The notes beneath the pieces are model-generated. The model made no database searches, was not told where the DNA came from, and saw nothing but the letters and a program-made list of their open reading frames with translations. A DNA stretch of 64,000 nt from Kitasatospora sp. NBC_01266 (GTDB lineage: Bacteria; Actinomycetota; Actinomycetes; Streptomycetales; Streptomycetaceae), in assembly GCF_036242395.1 (NCBI RefSeq), contig NZ_CP108458.1, positions 4,774,001 through 4,838,000 of the forward strand, given 5' to 3'. Shown in pieces: positions 42,880 through 51,198 of this stretch (its first letter is position 1; every line of letters begins with the position of its first letter). Both the position numbers and the translations under genes were made by a program.

Positions 42880-43824
42880 TCAGGGAGCGTCGGCCGCCGC
42901 CCACTTCAGGGCGGCGGTCATCACCCGCAGCGATCCCAGGTGGGCCGCGCCGGGCTCCAGGAAGAGCGTGGCGTGCGGGAGGTGCGCGGCCAGCCAGCGG
43001 GAGTGGTCGACCGGGGAGAACATGTCGTCGGCGCCGTGCCAGAGCCAGGTCGCGGCCGTGACGTCCTGCGCGGTGAAGCCCCAGTCGGTGGTGAAGGCGC
43101 GGACGTCGTCGATCCAGCCGTCGGCGTTCTGCCGGAACGCCTCCCGGTAGTTGCTGAGCAGCAGCCGGCGGATCCCGGCGTCCGAGACCACCACCCGGTC
43201 GGTGCCGGAGAGTTCACTGCGCAGGCCGGCCAGCAGGCTGGTCGGGTCGTCGCGGATCCGGCGGGCCCGCTGCTCCATGCTGGCGGCGATCCGCTGGTGG
43301 TCGCGTTCGGCGGCCCGGTAGTCGCGGATGTTGGAGGGCGCCATCCCGCCGTACCAGTCCAGGCCCTCGGCGTTCCAGGGGGCCAGGCTGACCAGCGCGG
43401 CCACCCGGTGCACCCGGTCGGGCAGCAGCGCGCCGCAGGCCAGCGCGTGCGGGCCGCCGCCGGAGCGGCCCACCACGGCGAACCGCTCCAGGCCCAGCTC
43501 GTCGGCGATCGCCTGCACGTCGGCCGCCGCGCTGGCCACCTGGCGGCCGATCAGGCGGTCCGAACTGCCGTAGCCGGGGCGGTCGAAGGAGATCAGGTGC
43601 ACGCCCAGGTTGTAGAGCACGGTGCTGCGGGGGATCGGTCCGACCCGGCTGCCGGGTGTGCCGTGCATCAGGAAGACCGGGCGGCCTCCGGGGTCGCCGA
43701 AGGTCTGCACGGCCAGCCTGCGGTAGTCGGCGGTCTTCACCAGTCGGGGCTGCACGCCGGGGGCCTCCGGGGTTCGGGGAACGTTCGGGGGAACATTCGG
43801 GGGAACATTCGGGGAACAGGGCAC
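42880..43824 (-). CDS. alpha/beta hydrolase
   Basis: A hydrolase of up to 314 residues. VFLMHGTPGSRVGP is the oxyanion loop, VVGRSGGGPHALACGAL the nucleophile elbow (GRSGG, Ser as nucleophile), LWHGADDMFSPVDHS the Asp region and GAAHLGSLRV the His. The start is uncertain: GTG at 43824 would translate a 12-bp repeat as NVPP units, and GTG at 43740 is plausible. It ends 26 bases from fxsT on the other strand. It could hydrolyse a peptide or ester made by the fxs locus; that is inference. Confidence 0.75.
   Translation of the reverse strand: MPCSPNVPPNVPPNVPRTPEAPGVQPRLVKTADYRRLAVQTFGDPGGRPVFLMHGTPGSRVGPIPRSTVLYNLGVHLISFDRPGYGSSDRLIGRQVASAAADVQAIADELGLERFAVVGRSGGGPHALACGALLPDRVHRVAALVSLAPWNAEGLDWYGGMAPSNIRDYRAAERDHQRIAASMEQRARRIRDDPTSLLAGLRSELSGTDRVVVSDAGIRRLLLSNYREAFRQNADGWIDDVRAFTTDWGFTAQDVTAATWLWHGADDMFSPVDHSRWLAAHLPHATLFLEPGAAHLGSLRVMTAALKWAAADAP
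43772..43817. repeat. 12-bp tandem repeat
   Basis: Units close to GGGGAACATTCG repeat about 3.5 times. Read on the minus strand they encode NVPP units at the extreme N-terminus of the hydrolase if the GTG at 43824 is used; otherwise they are leader DNA. Copy number may vary between strains. Confidence 0.55.
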
Positions 43825-43875
43825 TGCGGAGAGTAAGGGTGCGGGGATGCCGAGCGCGCGGCCTGGCGGCGGCGG

Positions 43876-44802
43876 TCAGCGGCCCGGATCGTGGACCTCG
43901 CGGCGGGCCTGCCAGAGGGTGTGCTCGCGGGAGACGGCGTCCTCGGCGTCCCGGGCGAGTCTGGCCCAGAGCTCCTCGGCGTCCTCGGCGCCCAGGTCGA
44001 GCCGGGACAGCTCGGCCCGGACCAGCTCCAGCTCGTCGCCGGCCAGCCGGTAGGCGGCGGCCAGCGGGCGGTACTGGCGCAGCTGCGCCCAGGCGGCCAC
44101 CGAGGCGGTCACCGCCGAGACGATGCCGAGCGCGTCGTAGGAGAACCAGCCGAGCGCCCGCAGCACCGCGAGGGCCAGGCCGAGGGCCGGCAGCGCGATG
44201 CCCAGCAGCTCGGTGGTCCGCCCGGCCCGGTCGCAGTAGTCGGCCTTGGCCCGGTACCAGCGGTACTGCTCCTGGACCCGCTCCCGCAGGTAGACCTCCC
44301 GGCGCACCCGCAGCGGCTGCCCGCGCAGCTCCCGCATGCCCGCCGTCACCCCCGCGCGCCGCTCGGCGTCGCCGGGCAGCACCGTGCTGTGCCGGAAGGC
44401 GCGCAGAATGCCGCGCAGTTGGAGGTCGTAGAGCCCCTCGGCGTCCGGCAGCCTGCTCGGTGGTGGCTGATAGGCGTCGGCCCGCACCGCGAACTTCCAG
44501 GCCAGCGTCTTGACCGACTCGGCGGCCGCCCGCCCGTCGTACCACAGGCCCTGCGGGTTCTGCCGGGTGACCACGGTGGCCAGGCCGACGGTGACCAAGT
44601 AGGCCCCGGCCGCCGCCCAGGCCCACGACCGGCCGCCGGCGGCGCCGAACGCCGCCGCCGCGGTCAGCAGCAGCAGTTCCCAGCGGGCCAGCTGGACCGA
44701 GCGGCGCTGGCCGCGCAGCGAGGCCGAGTCGGCGAACCGGAACAGCTCGGGGAGCAGCTCCGTCTCCCGGACCGGGCCGGTGGGTCCTGCGCCGGTTGCC
44801 AT
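43876..44802 (-). CDS. DUF4231/SLATT-like membrane protein (copy 2)
   Basis: A 308-residue paralogue of the 15030-15941 protein: LRGQRRSVQLARWELLLL, NPQGLWYDGRAAAESVKTLAWKF and ELWARLARDAEDAVSREHTLW match it closely. It has one hydrophobic region at about 38-75 and another at about 200-245. SLATT-type proteins are predicted membrane-permeabilising effectors in bacterial conflict systems. Position beside the hydrolase and the TIR/STAND genes suggests it could be an output of the fxs system. Its ATG is at 44802. Cotranscription with the hydrolase is possible (51-base gap). Confidence 0.72.
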   Translation of the reverse strand: MATGAGPTGPVRETELLPELFRFADSASLRGQRRSVQLARWELLLLTAAAAFGAAGGRSWAWAAAGAYLVTVGLATVVTRQNPQGLWYDGRAAAESVKTLAWKFAVRADAYQPPPSRLPDAEGLYDLQLRGILRAFRHSTVLPGDAERRAGVTAGMRELRGQPLRVRREVYLRERVQEQYRWYRAKADYCDRAGRTTELLGIALPALGLALAVLRALGWFSYDALGIVSAVTASVAAWAQLRQYRPLAAAYRLAGDELELVRAELSRLDLGAEDAEELWARLARDAEDAVSREHTLWQARREVHDPGR

Positions 44803-44978
44803 CGAGTCCGTCCCCCCGTACGCGTGGTGTCCCGCTGGACGCTGACCTCCTGCCCGCGGCGGGGCCCGGGTACGCCTTCGCCCGGGCCAGTATGAGTGGT
44901 GGCGCGGGCCGCGGACAGTCCGGTACGCGCCGTTCTGCCCGCGCCGTCGGGCCCGCGCCGGATCAGCGCCCGGGCCGG

Positions 44979-45743
44979 TCAGAACGCGTAGAAGATCCGG
45001 TCCGCCTGCTCGGCCATCAGCTTGGCGTTCCAGTCGGTGCCGCCGTCCACGTTGCCGGAGCGGAACAGCGGCGGCGTGCCGCCCGCACCGCGCTGGGCCC
45101 GGTCGGCGAGCCGGGCGACCGCGCCGACCACCACCGCCTGCATCAGCGCGCTGGTCACGATGGTGGAGACCGGGCCGAAGGAGGTGTCGGCGCCCGGGTG
45201 GGTCAGCTCGCCGTCACCCACCGCGATCTTGCTGTCCAGCACCACGTCGCAGTGGTCCTTCAGGAAGGTCCCGGACGGATGCTTGGAGGTGACCTGGCCC
45301 GGATAGGCCAGCGAGGTCACCCCGACCACCCGCAGGCCGCGGGTGCGGGCGTGCGCGGCCAGCTCCACCGGCATCACCTGGCGGCCGGAGAGCGAGATGA
45401 CGAAGAGCAGGTCGCCGTGGGTGGCGGGGGTCAGGTCCAGGGTCGCGGTGGCCAGCCCGGAGACCCGCTCCAGCGCGCTGCCCAGCGGCGCCGGCATCAC
45501 GCTGACCCCGGCCATCCCCGGCACGTTCAGCAGGTTGAAGGGCACCAGGCCGCCGGCCCGGTAGACCACGTCCTGGGCGGCCAGTGAGGAGTGCCCGGCG
45601 CCGAAGGCGAAGATCCGCCGCCCCTCGGCGACCGCCTCGGCGAGCAGGTCGGCGGCCCGGCCGATCGCCTCGCCCTCCTCGGCGCGGACCCGCCGGAGGT
45701 GGTCCACCGCGGCCTCGAAGTACTGCCCGACCAGGTCATCCAT
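44979..45743 (-). CDS. SIS-domain phosphosugar isomerase-like protein
   Basis: A 254-residue protein of the SIS family. The first half has a sugar-phosphate loop in IFAFGAGHSSLAAQDVVYRAGG, and the second FVISLSGRQVMPVELAAHAR. GVTSLAYPGQVTSKHPSG follows, with the conserved N-terminal HLRRVRAEEGEAIGRAADLL. It probably acts on an amino-sugar phosphate; the reaction is unknown. It is divergent from the dmdR-like gene, as in Streptomyces. The start at 45743 (MDDLVGQYF) is the first good one. Confidence 0.85.
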   Translation of the reverse strand: MDDLVGQYFEAAVDHLRRVRAEEGEAIGRAADLLAEAVAEGRRIFAFGAGHSSLAAQDVVYRAGGLVPFNLLNVPGMAGVSVMPAPLGSALERVSGLATATLDLTPATHGDLLFVISLSGRQVMPVELAAHARTRGLRVVGVTSLAYPGQVTSKHPSGTFLKDHCDVVLDSKIAVGDGELTHPGADTSFGPVSTIVTSALMQAVVVGAVARLADRAQRGAGGTPPLFRSGNVDGGTDWNAKLMAEQADRIFYAF

Positions 45744-45917
45744 GAGAGATCATCCCTAACCGCCAGTGGAGAAAGCTACGGCGAGCACGGTGAGGCCTGC
45801 GCCGGGCCGCTGTCAACAGGCACGAAACCATCCGGGAAGCCGTTGAGCGCGTCCCTGGTTGTCAGTGCGGTACGTCAGAATTGGCGGTGAGGACACCGAG
45901 GAACGGAGCCGGCGGCG

Positions 45918-46610
45918 ATGTCTGGGCTGATCGATACAACTGAGATGTACCTTCGCACCATTCTGGAGCTGGAGGAAGAGGGCATCATTCCGATGCGTGC
46001 CCGGATCGCCGAGCGGTTGGAGCAGAGTGGGCCCACGGTCAGCCAGACGGTCGGCCGGATGGAGCGCGACGGCCTGCTGCGGGTGGCCGGCGACCGCCAC
46101 CTGGAGCTGACCGGGGAGGGGCGGCTGCTCGCGGTGCGGGTGATGCGCAAGCACCGGATCGCCGAGTGCCTGCTGGTCGACGTGATCGGCCTGGAGTGGG
46201 AGCAGGTGCACGAGGAGGCCTGCCGCTGGGAGCACGTGATGAGCGAGACGGTCGAGCGCAAGGTGCTCAGCATGCTCGGCCACCCCACCCAGTCGCCCTA
46301 CGGCAACCCGATCCCCGGGCTGGACGAGCTGGGCGACACCAAGGCCGAGGGCGAGGGCTACGACGCGGCCCTGGTCACCCTGGACGCGCTGCGCCCCGGG
46401 GGCGAGGGTGCCAGCGTGGTGGTCCGCCGGATCGGTGAGCCGATCCAGACCGACGAGGAGCTGATGCGCACCCTGCGCCGGGCCGGGGTCCGCCCCGGTG
46501 CCACCATCCAGGTCTCCGCCACGGTCGGCGGGGTGCTGGTCGGCAGCGGCGGGGACAGCGCCGAACTCGACCGGGAGATCGCCGCGCACGTCTTCGTCGC
46601 GCACGCCTGA
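45918..46610 (+). CDS. dmdR1: DtxR/DmdR-family iron-dependent repressor
   Basis: A 230-residue regulator with the full DtxR layout: a winged-helix HTH (YLRTILELEEEGIIPMRARI to SGPTVSQTVGRMERDGLL), a metal-binding and dimer domain with EEACRWEHVMS (the Cys/Glu/His ligand motif of DtxR), and a C-terminal SH3-like domain. It represses iron-uptake and siderophore genes when Fe2+ binds. In Streptomyces coelicolor dmdR1 has a reported antisense gene (adm). An open frame is present opposite this gene as well. Confidence 0.93.
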   Translation: MSGLIDTTEMYLRTILELEEEGIIPMRARIAERLEQSGPTVSQTVGRMERDGLLRVAGDRHLELTGEGRLLAVRVMRKHRIAECLLVDVIGLEWEQVHEEACRWEHVMSETVERKVLSMLGHPTQSPYGNPIPGLDELGDTKAEGEGYDAALVTLDALRPGGEGASVVVRRIGEPIQTDEELMRTLRRAGVRPGATIQVSATVGGVLVGSGGDSAELDREIAAHVFVAHA

Positions 46611-46616
46611 CCGGAC

Positions 46617-46656
46617 CCGCGCGCCTGACCTGAACCGCGCGCCTGACCTGAACCGC
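46617..46656. repeat. two tandem 18-bp units after dmdR1
   Basis: CCGCGCGCCTGACCTGAA occurs twice in direct tandem (46617-46634 and 46635-46652), then a partial third copy, right after the dmdR1 stop and before the terminator. A replication-slippage product is the simplest reading. Confidence 0.5.
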
Positions 46657-46678
46657 ACGTATGACAGTCGCACACATG

Positions 46679-46718
46679 ACACAGGGCCCGGCACGTCCCC
46701 GCGTGCCGGGCCCTGTGT
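46679..46718 (+). terminator. strong hairpin terminator after dmdR1
   Basis: CACAGGGCCCGGCACG (46680-46695) pairs perfectly with CGTGCCGGGCCCTGTG (46702-46717), extended by one A-T pair, around a 6-base loop. Confidence 0.85.
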
Positions 46719-47054
46719 GGTCCCCACCCTGATCCCCCCGTTCCCTCCCGGTTTCCCCTCCGTGCCACGCCCGGCTTCCCCGTCCCGGCGTCCCCTCCGG
46801 CTCCCCCGGCCCTGTGCCCCCCGTCGCTCCGCCCCTGGTTTCGGTGCCCCGGCTCGCTGTCCCTTTCGTAGTGGTTTGCGCCGCTCGGCGCCTGCCTCAT
46901 TCATCCCCTGGACAGCCCAGGCCAATCCCGTCGCCCTGTCACTCGTCCGAGCGGCTTGCCCCCCTGGTCACGGGGTAGGCGGCAGGCCGGAGAGCGGGCC
47001 CGGAAGCCGGACCCGCTCGGGCGGCTGACGTCACGTCAGCTCTGCCGGGCGGCC
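46719..47054. other. pyrimidine-rich noncoding stretch
   Basis: A 336-base gap between the dmdR1 terminator and the primase-like gene end. Its first 130 bases are a C/T-rich tract on the plus strand; no gene, RNA or clear promoter is visible. Confidence 0.4.
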
Positions 47055-47789
47055 TCACCGCATCGGCGCCACCCGCGGTCGCGCCTTGGGCGGTGGCACC
47101 AGCCGGGCGCTCGGCGCGTCGCGACCGCAGGCGTAGGCCAGCGGGTTGATCAGCTCGGCCGCGTCCGGCAGCCAGCGGTTGAGCGCGGACGGCGGCCGGG
47201 CCCACTGCGCGAAGCTGTACGGCCCGACCCGCGAGGGCGGGGCGACGATCCAGTCGCCGTCGCTGCGGACCGTCAGATCCAGCCGCCCGGGGGCCCAACC
47301 GAGCTTGCGGAGCATCTCCGGCAGCTTGGCCACCGCGCCGGGCAGCACCAGGAAGAGCAGCCGCCGCCCGCGCTGTCCGGGTGCGGCCGGCACCGAGACC
47401 ACCGGGCCGAGTTGCAGTTCCAGCCGCTCCATCCGGGCCAGCGCCAGGCAGCCGGCCACCTCGGGGACGTCCAGCGCTTCGAAGGAGCGCCCGGCCGGCA
47501 GCAGGATCGAGGCGTCCGGCCGCTCCGCCCACCAGCGGCGCACCACGCCGCCGGCGGCGCTGGCCCGCTGCTGCCAGTCCTGGGTGAGGGGATGCGCCCC
47601 CGGCAGCGGGCAGTTCGGCACGCCGCACGAGCAGCGGGCCGGCCCGTCGTCCTCGATCAGGCGGGTGCCGGGCACGATCTCCCAGTGCCGCTCCTCCGCG
47701 TACCTGACCGCCTCGATCAAGAGCGGGGAGATCGGTTTTCCGTCACTGCCCGGTTCCAGGGCTCCTGGGGTCTCTTCCACGTGCAGCAC
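47055..47789 (-). CDS. bifunctional DNA primase/polymerase N-terminal-like protein
   Basis: A 244-residue protein with the actinobacterial primase-polymerase N-terminal pattern: AVRYAEERHWEIVPGTRLIE, a CSCGVPNCPLPGAHPLTQDW zinc-like cluster, WWAERPDASILLPAGRSFEALDVPE and DWIVAPPSRVG near the C-terminus. Such domains occur in replication proteins and in stand-alone chromosomal proteins of Streptomyces; this one is stand-alone and its activity is not shown. The start MLHVEETPGAL is at 47789. It is divergent from the next gene. Confidence 0.8.
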   Translation of the reverse strand: MLHVEETPGALEPGSDGKPISPLLIEAVRYAEERHWEIVPGTRLIEDDGPARCSCGVPNCPLPGAHPLTQDWQQRASAAGGVVRRWWAERPDASILLPAGRSFEALDVPEVAGCLALARMERLELQLGPVVSVPAAPGQRGRRLLFLVLPGAVAKLPEMLRKLGWAPGRLDLTVRSDGDWIVAPPSRVGPYSFAQWARPPSALNRWLPDAAELINPLAYACGRDAPSARLVPPPKARPRVAPMR

Positions 47790-48238
47790 AACTGCCCCGT
47801 GTGGAGCGGGTTACGGGGTGGTCCGCGGTCAGCCGCCGGGGGCGGGCAATGTCACCCGAACCGGTGAGCGGCGATCCGGCCGGGACCGCCGACCAGGTGG
47901 CGGCGTATGCGTCCGGTGAGGTGGCGTGTCCTGGCGCGGAAGCTGGCGCTCCGCAGGCGTTGGGGCGGCGTTGCCATGGCGTTCGCCTGCCGTCGGCCGG
48001 GTGGGCGCAACGGGGGCGCACAGGAGCATTTTCCAGGGCGCGCACGCTGATCCGGTCGTCCGCATGGGTATCCCGATGGTGTCGTTGATCGCTAACCTGG
48101 CCTCAAGTTCCTTCACTGGCCGGGTAGTCGGCGCGCCATCGAGCACCCCGTCGGGGAGCTCGCCCGGCGCCCCGGCACCAGAGCAGCAGAGTCGACGCCC
48201 GCCGGCCGCAATCCGGGGGCGCTGGGGAGGCGAAGCCC
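47790..48238. other. divergent intergenic region
   Basis: A 449-base gap between the primase-like gene and the TPR regulator. It must hold both promoters. I see no protein gene, palindrome or terminator that I can support. Confidence 0.4.
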
Positions 48239-49615
48239 ATGGCCGCGAGACCACTCGTCGCACGACAGCCCAACGAGCGTCTGCAGTCGCTGATCCAGGA
48301 GGCGAGCTGCTCCAACGCGGGTCTCGCCCGCCGGGTCAACCTCTGCGGTGCCGAACACGGGCTCGATCTGCGGTACGACAAGACCTCGGTCGCCCGCTGG
48401 CTGCGCGGCCAGCAACCGCGCGGCCAGGCACCGGCGGTGATCGCCGAGGCGCTGGGCCGCAAGCTCGGCCGCGGGGTGACCGTGGACGAGATCGGCATGG
48501 CCGACGGCAAGAACCTGACCTCGGGGGTCGGCCTGCAGTTCGCCGCCACCCTGAGCGGCGCCCTGGAGCAGGTCTGCGAGCTCTGGCGCAGCGACGTCAG
48601 CCGCCGCGACTTCCTCAACGGCGCCTCGGTGGCCGCCTCCGCGCTGGTCGAGCCCAGCCGGGACTGGCTGATCACCCCGCCCGACCCGGTGGTCGCGCGC
48701 ACCGGCGGGCCGCGGGTGGGCCCGGCCGACGTCGCGGCGATCCGGGCCACCACCGAGATGCTGGTCGACCTGGACCACCGGTTCGGCAGCGGGCATGTCC
48801 GCCCGGTGGTGGTGCACTACCTGAACAGCGTGGTCTCCGGGCTGCTCGGTGGCGGCTACCGGGAGGAGACCGGCCGTCAGTTGTTCGCCGCCGTGGCCCG
48901 GCTGACCGAACTGGCCGGCTACATGGCGGTGGACACCGGTCAACCCGGGCTGGCCCAGCGCTACTACATCCAGGCGCTGCGGTTGGCCCAGGCCGCCGAC
49001 GACCGGGGCTACGGTGGCTACGTGCTGGCGGCGTCGATGAGCCACCTGGCGGCCACCCTGGGCAATCCCCGGGAGATCGCCCAACTCGCCCGCGCCGCGC
49101 AGGAGGGCGCCCGCTCGGTGGCCACCCCGACCGCGATGGCGATGTTCTACGCCGCCGAGGCGCGCGGGCACGCGCTGCTGGGCGACGCCCGCTCCTGCGA
49201 GCTGGTGGCGGCCAAGGCGGTCGCGGCGATGGAGCGGCGCAACCCCGAGGACGACCCGGACTGGATCGCGCACTTCGACGAGGCCTACCTGGCCGACGAG
49301 TTGGCCCACTGCTACCGCGACCTGGAGCTGTCCAAGCAGGCCGAGCGGCAGGCCAGGATCGCCCTGGACCTGCACCCGGTCACCCGGGTGCGGCGCCGCG
49401 CGGTGGACCTGGTGCTGCTGGCCACCGCGCAGCTGCAGCAGCGCGACATCGAACGGGCCTGTGAGACCGGGGCGCAGGCGATGCGGCTGCTGAACGGGCT
49501 GCGCTCCAACCGGGGGGTGGAGTACCTGGACGACTTCCGGCGGCGGTTGGAGCCGTTCCGGGACCACCGGGTGGTGCGCGAGTTCCAGCAGCGGGCCGAT
49601 GTGGAGGCGGCGTGA
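48239..49615 (+). CDS. HTH/TPR transcriptional regulator (NsdA-like group)
   Basis: A 458-residue cytoplasmic regulator. The N-terminus NERLQSLIQEASCSNAGLAR and DKTSVARWLRGQQPRG form a helix-turn-helix; from about residue 160 onward the sequence is helical repeats of TPR type (AAVARLTELAGYMAVDTGQP, YYIQALRLAQAADDRGYGGY). The architecture resembles NsdA-type regulators of Streptomyces development. A twin-Arg-like stretch SRRDFLNGASVAASALV at about residue 120 recurs in this group and is not a Tat signal. The target is unknown. Confidence 0.75.
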   Translation: MAARPLVARQPNERLQSLIQEASCSNAGLARRVNLCGAEHGLDLRYDKTSVARWLRGQQPRGQAPAVIAEALGRKLGRGVTVDEIGMADGKNLTSGVGLQFAATLSGALEQVCELWRSDVSRRDFLNGASVAASALVEPSRDWLITPPDPVVARTGGPRVGPADVAAIRATTEMLVDLDHRFGSGHVRPVVVHYLNSVVSGLLGGGYREETGRQLFAAVARLTELAGYMAVDTGQPGLAQRYYIQALRLAQAADDRGYGGYVLAASMSHLAATLGNPREIAQLARAAQEGARSVATPTAMAMFYAAEARGHALLGDARSCELVAAKAVAAMERRNPEDDPDWIAHFDEAYLADELAHCYRDLELSKQAERQARIALDLHPVTRVRRRAVDLVLLATAQLQQRDIERACETGAQAMRLLNGLRSNRGVEYLDDFRRRLEPFRDHRVVREFQQRADVEAA

Positions 49616-49907
49616 GCAAATCGTGGCGATTCCGCACCGAAGGGGAGGCGAAGGCGGCACAACGTCGCGAAGCTAACGCCCGCCCGCGTGGTCACCCGTA
49701 GCGGTGAACCGGTAGCGTGGGGCGGAGGTTCCGAGGGAACTCCAGCAGAAGTGTGGTCCGCCGTCAGCCGAGCGCGCGGCAGAACCGAGGAAGGCCCGGG
49801 GTGCTCTCACCGGACAGACAGCGCGGGCGGTTCGCCACCAGACGGACCGCCCGGCCGCCGCTGACCGTGCCGGTGCGCCCAGGGCCGTGCACAGGTGAGG
49901 ATTCGCG

Positions 49908-51149
49908 TTGAGCCAGCGCCGCTCGTACCCCAACTCCGGTGACTTCAACCTGGATGACCTGTTCCGCCCGGAGCCGGCCGGCCAGCCCGCGGCGCAGCAG
50001 CCGCCGGTGCCGCCGCAGCACCAGCCGCAGCAGGCCATACCGCAGCACCAGCAGGGCGAGCCCGAGTACCTGGCGCCCGGTGCGCCCTGGGGTGAGCAGC
50101 CGACCGCGTACGTCCCGCAGCAGGCGCCCGAGGCGGCCGGCGAGACGCAGTACCTGCCGCCGTACCCGACCAGCGAGCCGGTGCCCGGTCCGAGCTTCGG
50201 CGGGCAGCAGAGCTTCGGCGGCCAGAGCCTGGGGGGTCAGCAGAGCTTCGGCGGCCAGCAGTCCTTCGACGGCCAGAGCTTCGGGGGCCAGCAGGGCCTG
50301 GGAGGCCAGCAGAGCTTCGGGGGGCAGCAGACCTTCGGTGGTCAGCCGGGTGCGGGCGGGCAGCAGAGCTTCGGTGGCCAGCAGAACTTCACCAACCCCG
50401 CGCAGAGCCCGCAGTATCCGCACACCCCGGCCTACCCGACCCCCAACGAGCAGACCACCCGGCTCGGCCGCGCCAGCATCGCTCCGGCCGAAGCGGGCGG
50501 GCGCTTCTCCCGCAAGGCCGTGGTCGGCGGCGTGGTGGCCGTCTGCGCGCTCGGCGGCATCCTGGTCGGCGTGCTGGCCAGCGGCGGCGGCAGCGCCACC
50601 GACAAGAAGCCGAAGGCCAAGCACACGGCGGCCCAGGACGCCGGGGGCGCGTCCAACGCGCCGAGCGGCGCGGCGGGCGGCACCGGCGCGCTGAGCCCGG
50701 GTGCGCAGGCCCAGGCCCAGGCGCTGTCCACCCTGCTGAGCACCGCCAACGCCAGCCGGCAGGCGGTGATCGGGGCGGTCAGCGCGGTCAAGAAGTGCGA
50801 CAACCCCTCGTCCGCCCAGACCGCGCTGACCCAGGCCTCGGCTCAGCGCAAGCAGCTGATGACCAGCCTGGCCGCCCTCAAGGTGGACAAGCTGCCCACC
50901 GGCAAGCAGCTGGTCGACCAGCTCAACCAGGCCTGGCAGGCCTCGGCCAACGCGGACGACGCCTACGCGGCCTGGGCGGGCGACTTCGCGCAGAGCTGCG
51001 ACCCGACCAAGGTCGGCCAGGACGCCAACCTGCAGAGCGGCGACCAGGCCAGCGGCACCGCCACCAGCGCCAAGGCGCAGGCCTCCGGCACCTGGAACGC
51101 CATCGCCCAGCAGGCGGGCCTGCCCTCGCTCGGCCCGTCGCAGCTCTAG
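49908..51149 (+). CDS. Gln/Gly-rich single-pass membrane protein
   Basis: A 413-residue protein. Residues 1-190 are disordered and rich in Gln, Pro and Gly, with about ten copies of GGQQSFGGQ-type repeats (about residues 95-165). One transmembrane helix follows (VVGGVVAVCALGGILVGVLAS, about residues 205-226), then an extracytoplasmic domain with two Cys (KKCDNPSS, QSCDPTKV) and many helices. The N-terminus would be cytoplasmic. Function unknown. It starts with ATG-like TTG at 49908 (MSQRRSYPNSGDFNLDDLF). Confidence 0.7.
   Translation: MSQRRSYPNSGDFNLDDLFRPEPAGQPAAQQPPVPPQHQPQQAIPQHQQGEPEYLAPGAPWGEQPTAYVPQQAPEAAGETQYLPPYPTSEPVPGPSFGGQQSFGGQSLGGQQSFGGQQSFDGQSFGGQQGLGGQQSFGGQQTFGGQPGAGGQQSFGGQQNFTNPAQSPQYPHTPAYPTPNEQTTRLGRASIAPAEAGGRFSRKAVVGGVVAVCALGGILVGVLASGGGSATDKKPKAKHTAAQDAGGASNAPSGAAGGTGALSPGAQAQAQALSTLLSTANASRQAVIGAVSAVKKCDNPSSAQTALTQASAQRKQLMTSLAALKVDKLPTGKQLVDQLNQAWQASANADDAYAAWAGDFAQSCDPTKVGQDANLQSGDQASGTATSAKAQASGTWNAIAQQAGLPSLGPSQL
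50188..50400. repeat. in-gene repeat coding GGQQSF units
   Basis: About a dozen 15- to 18-base units based on GGCGGGCAGCAGAGCTTC encode the Gly/Gln-rich repeats of the membrane protein. The units are diverged, which rules out a recent expansion. Confidence 0.65.
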
Positions 51150-51198
51150 AACCCGCGGCAGGTCCCGCGGCTGACCCGGCCCGGCCGGGTCAGCGGGG

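Noticed and set aside
40106..42904. Long minus-strand open frame over fxsT
   Set aside because: Composition is His/Gln/Gly-rich without domains; FxsT domains are clear on the other strand.
45744..45917. DmdR iron box in the SIS/dmdR1 promoter region
   Set aside because: No convincing match to the TTAGGTTAGG-type palindrome in the gap.
48590..48650. Tat signal (SRRDFLNG) in the TPR regulator
   Set aside because: It lies at about residue 120 after a helix-turn-helix; such motifs recur in this cytoplasmic family.
50188..50400. CRISPR-like repeats
   Set aside because: Short diverged units inside a coding gene, encoding GGQQSF repeats; no spacers or cas genes.
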